A stretch of 64,000 nucleotides of DNA from Streptacidiphilus neutrinimicus (GTDB taxonomy: Bacteria > Actinomycetota > Actinomycetes > Streptomycetales > Streptomycetaceae), in assembly GCF_000787815.1 (NCBI RefSeq), contig NZ_BBPO01000004.1, positions 4,475-68,474 on the forward strand. Reading direction: 5' to 3'. The translations under genes and the position numbers were made by a program. This document shows positions 45,042-53,143 of this stretch, piece after piece. The stretch's first letter is position 1; each line of letters opens with the position of its first letter. A model generated the notes under the pieces. It did not search any database. It had not been told where the DNA came from and saw only the letters and a list, made by a program, of their open reading frames with translations.

Positions 45042-45076
45042 GGGTCGTCCGGGACGCCGTGAGGGCCGTTTGGTCC
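45042..45076. promoter_or_regulatory. tandem DevR-like boxes upstream of the DUF1269 operon
   Basis: GGGTCGTCCGGGAC (45042-45055; 9/12) and GGGCCGTTTGGTCC (45063-45076; 10/12) lie 21 bp apart, 96 bp upstream of the ATG at 44946. The rest of the 311-bp gap to the exporter permease gene has no gene. Confidence 0.55.
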
Positions 45077-45257
45077 TGTCCGTGTGCCCGCTCGGCCGTA
45101 GCCCGTTCGCGTCCGGCTGGAGAGCGTGGGAGCAGGGAGCGACGGAGGGAGGCAGCAGGCCGAAGGAGTGAGCGAGGAAGGGGCACGAGCCGCGCCGGAC
45201 CGCCTGCGGCGTCAGGCGGTCGCGGACCGTGTTGCGAGGGTGTCGGGGGCAGGACGG

Positions 45258-46088
45258 TCACACGGCTCGGCGGTACAGCCAGACCCCCAGCGGGGCGAAG
45301 GCGGCGATGATGGCCGCGTCCCACGCGAGCGCCAGCCAGATGTCGCTGGCCGCAGGAGCCCCGAGCACCAGGTCTCGCACTGCCTGAGCCGTCCGGGTGA
45401 CGGGCTGGTGCTGGGCGAACGCCTGGAGCCAGCCGGGCATGGTGTCGACCGGGATGAAGGCCCCCGAGGCGAAGACCAGCGGGACCAGGAGCGGGAAGGC
45501 GGCGGCCTGGGCCGTCTCGGGGTCGCCGACCCACAGGCCGACCACGGCGAAGATCCACGACATCGTGAAGCCGAAGGCCACCACCAGCAGCACAGCGGCG
45601 AGGAACGCCACCACGGAGCTGTGCAGCCGGAAACCGACCGCGAATCCGGCCGCGGTCATCAGGGCCACCACGAACACGTTCCGGGCCAGATCCGCGAGCG
45701 TGCGGCCGGACAGGACCGCAGAACGTGCCATCGGCAGCGAGCGGAAGCGCTCCATCAGGCCGGTCTGCATGTCGGTCGCCAACCCGATGGCGGTGTTCAT
45801 CGCGCCGAACACGGCGGTCTGCACGAAGATCCCGGGCATCAGATAGTCGACGTACGGCACCGAGACGATGCTCCTGCCGATGACCCCGCCGAACACGTAG
45901 CGGAACATCAGTACGAAGACCAGTGGCTGGATGGTGGAGAAGACCAGGAGCTGCGGCACCCGGACAAGGCCGACGAGGTTCCGTCCGGCGACCGCCAGCC
46001 CGTCGCGGACCGGGGCCGCCACGCGCTCCCGCATGCTTCCGGTCGCGCGCACCGCGGCGGTCTGCTCGGTGACCTGCCCGGCGGTCAC
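45258..46088 (-). CDS. ABC-2 type exporter permease, DrrB-like
   Basis: 276 residues from GTG 46088, overlapping the ATPase stop as GTGA. Six TM helices with the DrrB pattern: QPLVFVLMFRYVFGG near residue 58, PYVDYLMPGIFVQTAVFG, then FASGAFIPVDTMPGWLQAFAQHQPVT before the last helices. It forms an exporter with the ATPase upstream. No biosynthetic cluster is near, so lipid or drug export during stress is the likely role (inference). Confidence 0.87.
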   Translation of the reverse strand: MTAGQVTEQTAAVRATGSMRERVAAPVRDGLAVAGRNLVGLVRVPQLLVFSTIQPLVFVLMFRYVFGGVIGRSIVSVPYVDYLMPGIFVQTAVFGAMNTAIGLATDMQTGLMERFRSLPMARSAVLSGRTLADLARNVFVVALMTAAGFAVGFRLHSSVVAFLAAVLLVVAFGFTMSWIFAVVGLWVGDPETAQAAAFPLLVPLVFASGAFIPVDTMPGWLQAFAQHQPVTRTAQAVRDLVLGAPAASDIWLALAWDAAIIAAFAPLGVWLYRRAV

Positions 46089-47080
46089 GGCGAGCCGGCC
46101 CTGCGGGCGCCGGACGGCGGCGGGTCGTCGGCGGGAGTGTTTCCGGCATGATGCCCCGTCAGCGCCAGGAAGACGTCGTCGAGGCTGGATTCGTGGACGG
46201 TGACGCTGCGCGGGGTCAGCGCGTGCTGGTCCAGCAGGTGCAGGACGTCCAGCAACAGCCGGGAGCCGTCCCGGGAGGCGATCCGTACGACGGCGTCCTG
46301 CTGCTCCGGAGCGTGGGCGAACCGCTGGGCGATCATCCCGGTCGCCAGGCGGGCGCGGTCCTCGTCCGGCATCCGCAGCTCGATGACGGTGTTGCCGAGC
46401 CGCTCCTTCAGCAGCGCGGGCTCGTCGTCCGCGATGACCCGACCCGCGCTGATGACCGCCACCCGGCCTGCCAGCCGGTCGGCCTCCTCCAGGTACTGGG
46501 TGGTGAGCAGCACGGTGGTGCCGGTGCCCACCAGCTCGCGAATCATCTCCCACAGGGCCAGTCGGCTCGCCGGGTCCAGTCCCGTGGTCGGCTCGTCCAG
46601 GAAGAGCACCGGCGGGTGCGGCACGAGGGCGGCGGCGACGTCCAGCCGCCGCCGCATGCCGCCGGAGTAGGTGCGGACGGTTCGGTCACCGGCGTCAGCC
46701 AGACCGAAGCGTTCGAGGAGTTCGTCGGCCCGGGGCCGGAACCGCCTTCTCGGAAGCCGGGTGAGCCGGCCGATGAGGCGCAGGTTCTCGCGACCGGTGA
46801 GGTTGGGGTCGACGGCCGCGTACTGACCGGCCAGACCGATGAGTCCCCGGACGACGGCCGGTTCCCGCACGACGTCGTGGCCGAGGACCTCGGCTCGTCC
46901 GGCCGTGGGGCGCAGGATGGTGGTGAGGATGCGGATCGCGGTGGTCTTGCCCGCGCCGTTCGGCCCCAGCAGGCCGAAGACCATCCCGGCCGGCACCGCG
47001 AGGTCGACCCCGTCCAGTGCCGTCAACGACCCGAACCGTTTGGTGAGGCCCTGAGCGCTGATCGCTGTCGACGAAACCAA
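46085..47080 (-). CDS. ABC exporter ATP-binding protein, DrrA-like
   Basis: 331 residues from TTG 47080 (AGGTGGG about 6 nt upstream; no ATG/GTG near). Walker A GPNGAGKTT, Q-loop GLAGQYAAVDPNLTG, signature YSGGMRRRLD, Walker B LFLDEPTTGLD, H-loop TTQYLEEAD; the C-terminal ESSLDDVFLALTG is typical of DrrA. It is coupled to the DrrB-like permease. A box at 47119 lies 39 bp upstream, the same spacing as at the other exporter (36 bp). Confidence 0.88.
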   Translation of the reverse strand: MVSSTAISAQGLTKRFGSLTALDGVDLAVPAGMVFGLLGPNGAGKTTAIRILTTILRPTAGRAEVLGHDVVREPAVVRGLIGLAGQYAAVDPNLTGRENLRLIGRLTRLPRRRFRPRADELLERFGLADAGDRTVRTYSGGMRRRLDVAAALVPHPPVLFLDEPTTGLDPASRLALWEMIRELVGTGTTVLLTTQYLEEADRLAGRVAVISAGRVIADDEPALLKERLGNTVIELRMPDEDRARLATGMIAQRFAHAPEQQDAVVRIASRDGSRLLLDVLHLLDQHALTPRSVTVHESSLDDVFLALTGHHAGNTPADDPPPSGARRAGSP

Positions 47081-47118
47081 GCGGACCCACCTGCTCCGGA
47101 GTCGGGCCCCGGTCCTCC

Positions 47119-47132
47119 GGGCTGTTCGGGCC
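47119..47132. promoter_or_regulatory. DevR-like box upstream of DrrAB-like exporter
   Basis: GGGCTGTTCGGGCC (10/12), 39 bp upstream of the TTG at 47080, between the exporter and a USP gene. A half site CGGTCC lies at 47110-47115. Confidence 0.5.
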
Positions 47133-47191
47133 CGGGGCCAGGTTCCATCCTCCGCCCCCGCGTCGAGGCTCGCCCGCCGGGCGCTCGTGCG

Positions 47192-47767
47192 CTACGCGGC
47201 GAGCTCGTCGAGGATCGCGGCGAGTTCGCGGCGGCGCCGGAGGCGGCGCCACGGTGTCCAGCGGCCGTCGAGCTCGCGGGCGGCCTCAGGGGACGGGACG
47301 AGCAGAACCGGGCAGACGGCCCGGTCGAGGCAGCGCCGGGCGAGTGTCCGGCCGTGCGGCCACCACCAGTGACGCCGCCCGGGCACGGGGACGACCAGCA
47401 CGTCGTCCTCCCGGTGGGCGGCCGCGGGCAGGGCTCGGCACAGCGGCACATCCTCTGGTTCGATGCACACCACGACGTCCCGCGGGGCGCCGCCCATCGC
47501 GAGGTCGAAGGCGCGCATCACGGCCGCCATCGCGTCCCGCCTGAGCCCCTCCCGCAGTTCGTCGTTCGCGGTGTCGCAGAAGGCACGTGGGCCGATCCCG
47601 GGATACCACCAGCCCCCTCCCGTCTCGGGCGGCGGACGGTAGCTGCGGACCGCGCGCACCTCCATGCCGCCACGACGTGCCAGGTCGACCGCCTCGCGCA
47701 GCGCCCGCAGGCCGGCCAGCGAGTCGTCGACGCCGACGACGACCTGTCCTGCGTCCCGATCCTGCAT
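47192..47767 (-). CDS. single-domain universal stress protein without the ATP loop
   Basis: 191 residues, one USP domain: VVVGVDDSLAGLRALREAVDLA at the start and DRAVCPVLLVPSPE near the end. Between them the usual G-x2-G-x9-G(S/T) ATP loop is replaced by PVPGRRHWWWPHGRTL, so nucleotide binding is unlikely. A basic helical extension (WRRLRRRRELAAIL) follows. All other USPs in the window are two-domain. Paired boxes lie 107-142 bp upstream. Confidence 0.8.
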   Translation of the reverse strand: MQDRDAGQVVVGVDDSLAGLRALREAVDLARRGGMEVRAVRSYRPPPETGGGWWYPGIGPRAFCDTANDELREGLRRDAMAAVMRAFDLAMGGAPRDVVVCIEPEDVPLCRALPAAAHREDDVLVVPVPGRRHWWWPHGRTLARRCLDRAVCPVLLVPSPEAARELDGRWTPWRRLRRRRELAAILDELAA

Positions 47768-47873
47768 GGTCGATCACCGTCCTCGCCTCGACGGCCGGCC
47801 GAGGGGTGACCGCCCGCCCCGGGTTCCGCGAAACGCCCATCTTCAGACTGGCCGGGCCCACCGCGCCGGACGA

Positions 47874-47909
47874 GGGGCGTCCGGTCCTGCCGAAAGGACC
47901 GTAGGTCCC
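47874..47909. promoter_or_regulatory. tandem DevR-like boxes between USP and hibernation factor
   Basis: GGGGCGTCCGGTCC (47874-47887; 10/12) and GGACCGTAGGTCCC (47896-47909; 9/12) are 22 bp apart in the 369-bp divergent region, 107 bp from the USP start and about 228 bp from the hibernation-factor start. The arms CGGTCCT and AGGACCG also make an inverted repeat across 47882-47901. No gene lies in the remainder. Confidence 0.6.
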
Positions 47910-48136
47910 CGGCACGGTGGCGGTGCTGAAGAAGCCCGGCAGTATGAGCCTCGGCCGGACGTCCGGACGTCCGACGGCGGCCCGGCAAGCAGGGCCGGGT
48001 GGCCCGGCGACCGGAGCCGACCGGACCTTGGACACGGCCGTGTCTCCGCCCACTGTGGTGTTGTCGGCGCGCGATCAGCCTGGGCCCGCGGGGGGGCGTC
48101 GACGGAGGACACCGCCGGAGAATCGGAGCCGCAGCC

Positions 48137-48937
48137 ATGGCGAAAACCCCAGTGAAGCGCCCCGGGCCCGAAATCCAGGTCGAGGTTCAAGGTGATCTGC
48201 CGCCCGGGACCGCCGAGCGTGCCCGTGCCAAGGTTCAGGCTGTCCTCGACGAGATCAGTGACCCGGTGCTGTACGTCCGGATCAGGCTCTCCCGGATGCG
48301 GAACCCCTCGACGGAGCGTCCCTGCCTCGCCCAGGCCAGCCTCGACGTCAACGGCCGCCCCGCCCGAGCCCACGTCGCCGCCGCGACCATGACCGAGGCC
48401 GTCGACCTGCTCCGTGACCGGCTCACCCTCCAGGTGGGCCGCCTGCGTCGGCACTGGGAAGCCCGGCGCGGCGCCCTGCCGACGCCGGGCGAGCACGAAT
48501 GGCGTCACGGGGAGGAGCCTGCGCGCCGCCCCGAACACTTCCCACGCCCGCCGGAGGAACGCGAGGTCGTTCGGCACAAGTCCTTCGCCCTCGCCCAAGA
48601 GACCGCGGACGAGGCCGCGTTCGAGATGGACAGCATGGACTACGCCTTCCACCTGTTCACCGACCTCGCCACCGGTGAGGACAGCGTGATCTACCGGACC
48701 GGCTCGCACGGCTACCGGCTTGCCCAGGTCCACCCCGAGCCCCGTCTCGGGCCCGTCGTCGCCCCGTTGACCGTGAGTCCGACTGCCGCACCCGTGCTGG
48801 ACCTGCCCGCGGCGAAGAAGCGGCTGGACATCACCGGCCTGCCCTTCGTCTTCTTCGCCGACGCGCAGACCGGGCGCGGCAACATCCTCTACCACCGCTA
48901 CGACGGTCACTACGGACTGATCGCTCCGGCCGGCTGA
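48137..48937 (+). CDS. long ribosome hibernation promoting factor with two C-terminal domains
   Basis: 266 residues. The N-terminal S30AE domain (about 10-105: EIQVEVQGDLPPG, VRIRLSRM, ATMTEAVDLLRDRLTLQVGRL) binds the 30S decoding region. Two S30AE_C-like modules follow: VVRHKSFALAQETADEAAFEM...YRTGSHGYRLAQV (about 143-200) and AKKRLDITGLPFVFFADAQTG...YDGHYGLIAP (about 220-265). Usual long HPF has one such module, which drives 100S dimer formation. The related mycobacterial Rv0079 is in the dormancy regulon. Expected job: storing ribosomes in dormancy. Confidence 0.85.
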   Translation: MAKTPVKRPGPEIQVEVQGDLPPGTAERARAKVQAVLDEISDPVLYVRIRLSRMRNPSTERPCLAQASLDVNGRPARAHVAAATMTEAVDLLRDRLTLQVGRLRRHWEARRGALPTPGEHEWRHGEEPARRPEHFPRPPEEREVVRHKSFALAQETADEAAFEMDSMDYAFHLFTDLATGEDSVIYRTGSHGYRLAQVHPEPRLGPVVAPLTVSPTAAPVLDLPAAKKRLDITGLPFVFFADAQTGRGNILYHRYDGHYGLIAPAG

Positions 48938-48980
48938 GGCCGCCGGTGCAGCGGTCAGCCGCGTCGGCGCCGCCGGAGCG

Positions 48981-49847
48981 TCAGTTGGGCACGACCACCA
49001 CCGGGAGGTCCGACAGGTGCAGCACGCGGTGCGGCACGCGTCCGAAGGGGAGGCCGTAGCGGGAGTGCCGGCGGTGACGGCCCACCACGATGAGCGAGGC
49101 CCCCTCGGAGGCGTTGATCAGCGCGGCCTCGGCGGTGGCGAACTCGACCTGGGTGCGGACCTCGACGCCGGGGTGCGGCTCGCGCATCTGGTCCACCAGC
49201 GTGCGCAGTTCGCGCTCCTCCTCGTCCTCGATCCCGTTCACCGCCTCCTGGTTGCTGGCGATGTACGGGTTGGAGAGCGTCCACGCCCGCACGGCGAGCA
49301 CCGGCACGCCCCGGGTCTCCGCCTCGGCGAACGCGAACGCGAGCGGCTCCGACACGTCGCGCGCCACGCCGACGACCACCGGCCCGCGCTCGGCGATCGG
49401 CGCGGTCGACTCGGGCACCACGGCCACGGGCGCGGGGGAGTGGGCCACGAGCTGCTGGCTCACCGAGCCCATCAGCGCCCGCAGGATGCTGTTCATGCCG
49501 CGCCGTCCCACGACCACCAGCCCCGCGTCCTCGGCCAGCCGCATCAGCCCCTCGACGGGCTCGTCGCCCATCAGCGCGGTGTCGACGTCCAGGCCGGGAT
49601 GCCGCTTGCGCATGTCGGCGGCGGCGTCCTCGAGGAACTGGGTCGCGGCGCGGTGGACCGGATCGGCGATGTTCGGCTCGTACTCCTCGCCCTCGGGGCC
49701 TTCGTTCTCCAGCCCGCTCCAGGCGGTGGCGATCAACAGCTGCGCCCCGCGCAGCGCAGCCTCGGCGGCGGCCCAGTCCATTGCCGCTCTCGCCCCGTCG
49801 GACTGGTCGAGTCCGACGAGGACGGATTTCGACGGCGCAGTGCTCAT
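48981..49847 (-). CDS. tandem universal stress protein
   Basis: 288 residues from ATG 49847 (GGGAGCCAAGG upstream). Domain 1 starts VLVGLDQSDGARAAMDWAAAEA with loop GRRGMNSILRALMGSVS. Domain 2 starts VVVGVARDVSEPLAFAFAEAE and ends [20 protein letters not shown]. It is the close relative of the USP at 31838. Paired boxes lie 99-133 bp upstream. It converges on the hibernation-factor gene. Confidence 0.9.
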   Translation of the reverse strand: MSTAPSKSVLVGLDQSDGARAAMDWAAAEAALRGAQLLIATAWSGLENEGPEGEEYEPNIADPVHRAATQFLEDAAADMRKRHPGLDVDTALMGDEPVEGLMRLAEDAGLVVVGRRGMNSILRALMGSVSQQLVAHSPAPVAVVPESTAPIAERGPVVVGVARDVSEPLAFAFAEAETRGVPVLAVRAWTLSNPYIASNQEAVNGIEDEEERELRTLVDQMREPHPGVEVRTQVEFATAEAALINASEGASLIVVGRHRRHSRYGLPFGRVPHRVLHLSDLPVVVVPN

Positions 49848-49945
49848 CCTTGGCTCCCGTCACGGGTGGGCTCCGGTTCCGGCCCGGCGTCTCCAGCTTC
49901 GACCCGGCGCCCCCGCCCCGCATCCGCATGCGCGTGCGCGGAATG

Positions 49946-49980
49946 GGGCCGTCCGGCGGCCGGGCAGGGCCGGCAGGCCC
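49946..49980. promoter_or_regulatory. tandem DevR-like boxes upstream of USP
   Basis: GGGCCGTCCGGCGG (49946-49959; 10/12) and GGGCCGGCAGGCCC (49967-49980; 11/12) are 21 bp apart and begin 99 bp upstream of the USP ATG at 49847. The remaining 220 bp to the phosphatase gene holds no supported gene. Confidence 0.65.
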
Positions 49981-50204
49981 ATACCTCGGGCCGGGGCGGG
50001 GAGAAGGATCGGGTGCGCAGGGTTCCCCCGGCCCTGCCAGGGCGTCGGGATCGGCCGGCGCCCGGGATCGGCGTCCGGGCGGTGACGGGCCACGCGGTAG
50101 CGCGGTCTCGCCGTGCCGGACGCCGGTTCACGTGGGCGGGCCCCGGCGGCGGCCGGGGCGCGGGGTGCCCCTTCCGTGCTGAGCGGCCCGTGGGGGGCAC
50201 CTGA

Positions 50205-52979
50205 TCACGGCAGCGGCTGCTCGGCCCAGATCACCTTGCCGTCGGCGGTGTACCGGGTGCCCCAGCGCTCGGAGAGCTGCGCGACCAGGAAGAGCCCGCG
50301 TCCGCCCTCGTCCGTGCTGGCCGCGTAGCGCAGGTGCGGCGAGGTGCTGCTGCCGTCGGTGACCTCGCAGATCAGCACGCGGTCGCGCAGCAGCCGGACC
50401 CGGATCGGCCCGGCCGCGTAGCGGATCGCGTTCGTGGTCAGCTCGCTGATGATCAGTTCGGTGGTGAACTCCAGCAGGTCAAGGCCCCACTCGGCCAGCC
50501 GCTCGGCGACCTTCGCGCGGACCCCGGCCACGGCCGCCGGGTCGGGCGGGACCTCCCAGACCGCGACCTGGTCCGCCCGCAGCGCCCGGGTCCTGGCCAC
50601 CAGCAGGGCCACGTCGTCGGTCGGGTGGGCCGGGAGCAGCTCGTCGAGCACCGCCTGGCAGGTCTCCTCCGGGGTGCTGACCGGCTGGGACAGCGCGACG
50701 CGCAACCGCTCCAGACCGACGTCGATGTCCCGGGAGCGGTCCTCGACCAGGCCGTCGGTGTAGAGCACCAGCCGGCTGCCCTCGGGCAGTTCCAGCTCGA
50801 CGGTCTCGAAGGGCACGCCGACCAGGCCCAGCGGAGGCCCGGCCGGCAGGTCGGGGAACTCGACCGTCCCGTCGGGACGCACCAGCGCGGGCGGCAGATG
50901 CCCGGCCCTGGCCATGCTGCAGCGCCGCGAGACCGGGTCGTAGATCGCGTAGAGGCAGGTCGCGCCGGTGATGGAGGTCTCGCCGTCGGCGGCGGCGCTG
51001 TCCTGGTCGATCTGGTTGACCAGGACGTCCAGATGGCCGAGCAACTCGTCCGGCGGCAGGTCCAGGGTGGAGAAGTTGTGCACCGCGGTGCGCAGTCGGC
51101 CCATGGTGGCCGCGGCGTGCAGTCCGTGACCGACGACGTCGCCGACGACCAGCGCGACCCGGGCGCCGGGCAGCGGGATGACGTCGAACCAGTCGCCGCC
51201 GACGCCCGCGTGGGCCGGCAGGTAGCGGTAGGCGACGTCCAGGGCGCTCTGCTCGGACAGGCGGCCGGGCAGCAGGTTGTGCTGCAGGGTGACCGCCATC
51301 CGGTGCTCGCGGGTGTACCGGCGGGCGTTGTCGATGGAGACCGCGGCGCGAGCCCCGAGCTCCTCGGCTACCGACAGGTCGTCCGCGTCGAACGGCTCCT
51401 GCTTCTGCGCGCGGTAGAAGTGCGCCACGCCCAGCAGCGTGCCGCGAGCCAGCAGCGGCACCGTGATCAGCGAGTGGATGCCCTGGTCGATGAGCCGCCC
51501 GGTGCGGGCCGGGTCGGTGCGGCGCCAGTCGGACGCCGGGTCGGACAGGTCCGCCTCCAGGACCGAGCGCCCGTCCAGCGCCCAGGCGTGCGGAGTGCCG
51601 GACGTCAGCGGGATGGCTGAGCCGACCTGGAAGAACGGCATGTCCGGGCGGGCGCCGTGGAGCGCGGCGCGGCGCAGGTGCACCACCTGGCCCCGGTCGG
51701 GCTCGTCGCCGTGCAGCAGCGCCTCCGCCAGGTCGACGCTGGCGAAGTCGGCGAACCGGGGGACGACCGCCTCGGTCAGTTCCTCGGCGGTGCGGGTGAT
51801 GTCCAGCGTGGTGCCGATCGCACCGCTGGCCTCGTAGAGCAGCTTGAGACGCTTGCGGGCCTGGTCGGCCTTTCCGGACAGGGCGCGCAGTTCGGTGGAG
51901 TCGCGCAGCGTGGCGACGATCCCGGGCGGCCCGCCGTTGCGGTCGGTGGTGCGGACGTTGACCACGATCAGCCGGTCGCCGGCGCTCACCATCTCGTCGG
52001 TGACGGGCCGTCCGGACGCCAGCAGCTCGGCCAGCCGGTGATCCAGGCCCAGCGCGGTGACGGGCGGGCTGTCCTGCTCGCCCAGGGGAAGGTCGAGCAG
52101 ACGGCAGGCCTCGTCGTTGGCCAGCAGCACCCTCCCGTCGTCCCCGACGATGAGCACGCCCTCGCGGACCGCGTGCAGCACCGCGTCGTGGTGCTCGTAC
52201 ATCCGGGTCATCTCGGCCGGCCCGAGGCCGTGGGTCTGTCGGCGCAGGCGCCGCACGACCAGCCACGTCCCCGCGGTGGACAGCGCCAGCGCCAGGGCGC
52301 CCGCGCCGAGGACGACCGGCACCCGGTGCTGGGAGGCGCTGCTGATCTTCTTGATGGTGATGCCGGCCGAGACCGCGCCGATCACCTTGTGGTGGGGGTC
52401 GAACACCGGCACGATCGCCTGCACCAGCGGTCCGATGGTGCCGTTGATGGTCTCGGTCACCGTCTGCCCGGCCAGGGCCGGGCCGATGTCGCCGACGAAC
52501 TTCTTGCCGATCCGGTTGGGGATCGGGTGGGTGTAGCGGATCCCGTGGTCGTCGGTGACGACGACGAAGTCGACCCCGGTCGCCAGGCGGGTGGCCTCGG
52601 CGCGCGGCTGGAGCAGCGCGGTCGGGTGCGCGGACTCCATCGCCGCCACGATCCCGGGCGAGTTGGCGAAGGTCTGGGCGACGGCGAGTGACCGGTTACG
52701 CGCCTCCACCGTGGTGTCCTGCTGGGCTTGGACGAAGATGTCGATCCCGGCGGCCACCACCAGCACCAGGATGATCACCACCTGCAGGATGAACACCTGT
52801 CCGGCGACGCTGCGCATGCCGAGGATCGCCCGGCGACGTCGCTCGGGGGGAAGGCGCGGGTCCGGGCGCCCGTCGCTCTCCTGATCCCGCTCCGGGCGCG
52901 GTCGGCCCCGGTCCGTCGGGTTCCCACCGGTGGAACCGGCCCCCTCGGGGGCCCGGGATCGACCCCAGAACCGGGCCAT
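50205..52979 (-). CDS. membrane-bound sensor SpoIIE-type phosphatase with PAS, GAF and ATPase domains
   Basis: 924 residues from ATG 52979 (TTG 53015 is an alternative; neither has a strong binding site). TM1 (about 62-82), an extracytoplasmic cache-like sensor (DFVVVTDDHGIRYTHPIPNRIGKKFVGD), TM2 (about 225-245), PAS (about 265-370), GAF (about 385-545), a PP2C/SpoIIE domain with GGDWFDVIPL and VVGDVVGHG, and a C-terminal HATPase_c (ELTTNAIRYA, DEGGRGLFLVAQL). Such proteins control anti-sigma/anti-anti-sigma switches, so this links an outside signal to a stress sigma factor. It is divergent from a soluble paralogue. Confidence 0.88.
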   Translation of the reverse strand: MARFWGRSRAPEGAGSTGGNPTDRGRPRPERDQESDGRPDPRLPPERRRRAILGMRSVAGQVFILQVVIILVLVVAAGIDIFVQAQQDTTVEARNRSLAVAQTFANSPGIVAAMESAHPTALLQPRAEATRLATGVDFVVVTDDHGIRYTHPIPNRIGKKFVGDIGPALAGQTVTETINGTIGPLVQAIVPVFDPHHKVIGAVSAGITIKKISSASQHRVPVVLGAGALALALSTAGTWLVVRRLRRQTHGLGPAEMTRMYEHHDAVLHAVREGVLIVGDDGRVLLANDEACRLLDLPLGEQDSPPVTALGLDHRLAELLASGRPVTDEMVSAGDRLIVVNVRTTDRNGGPPGIVATLRDSTELRALSGKADQARKRLKLLYEASGAIGTTLDITRTAEELTEAVVPRFADFASVDLAEALLHGDEPDRGQVVHLRRAALHGARPDMPFFQVGSAIPLTSGTPHAWALDGRSVLEADLSDPASDWRRTDPARTGRLIDQGIHSLITVPLLARGTLLGVAHFYRAQKQEPFDADDLSVAEELGARAAVSIDNARRYTREHRMAVTLQHNLLPGRLSEQSALDVAYRYLPAHAGVGGDWFDVIPLPGARVALVVGDVVGHGLHAAATMGRLRTAVHNFSTLDLPPDELLGHLDVLVNQIDQDSAAADGETSITGATCLYAIYDPVSRRCSMARAGHLPPALVRPDGTVEFPDLPAGPPLGLVGVPFETVELELPEGSRLVLYTDGLVEDRSRDIDVGLERLRVALSQPVSTPEETCQAVLDELLPAHPTDDVALLVARTRALRADQVAVWEVPPDPAAVAGVRAKVAERLAEWGLDLLEFTTELIISELTTNAIRYAAGPIRVRLLRDRVLICEVTDGSSTSPHLRYAASTDEGGRGLFLVAQLSERWGTRYTADGKVIWAEQPLP

Positions 52980-53143
52980 ACGCCTATGAAACACTGCCCG
53001 CCTGCGGGAGGCCAACGGGCCGGAGCCGCTCCGGGAGCGCGCGCCTCTCCGCCCGCGTGCAGGATGGAGGCAGGGGTTCCACGACCCCGGGCCGACGCTG
53101 CGGCTCGCAGCCGCCGGCCGGCCGGCGATTGGACACGGGAACG

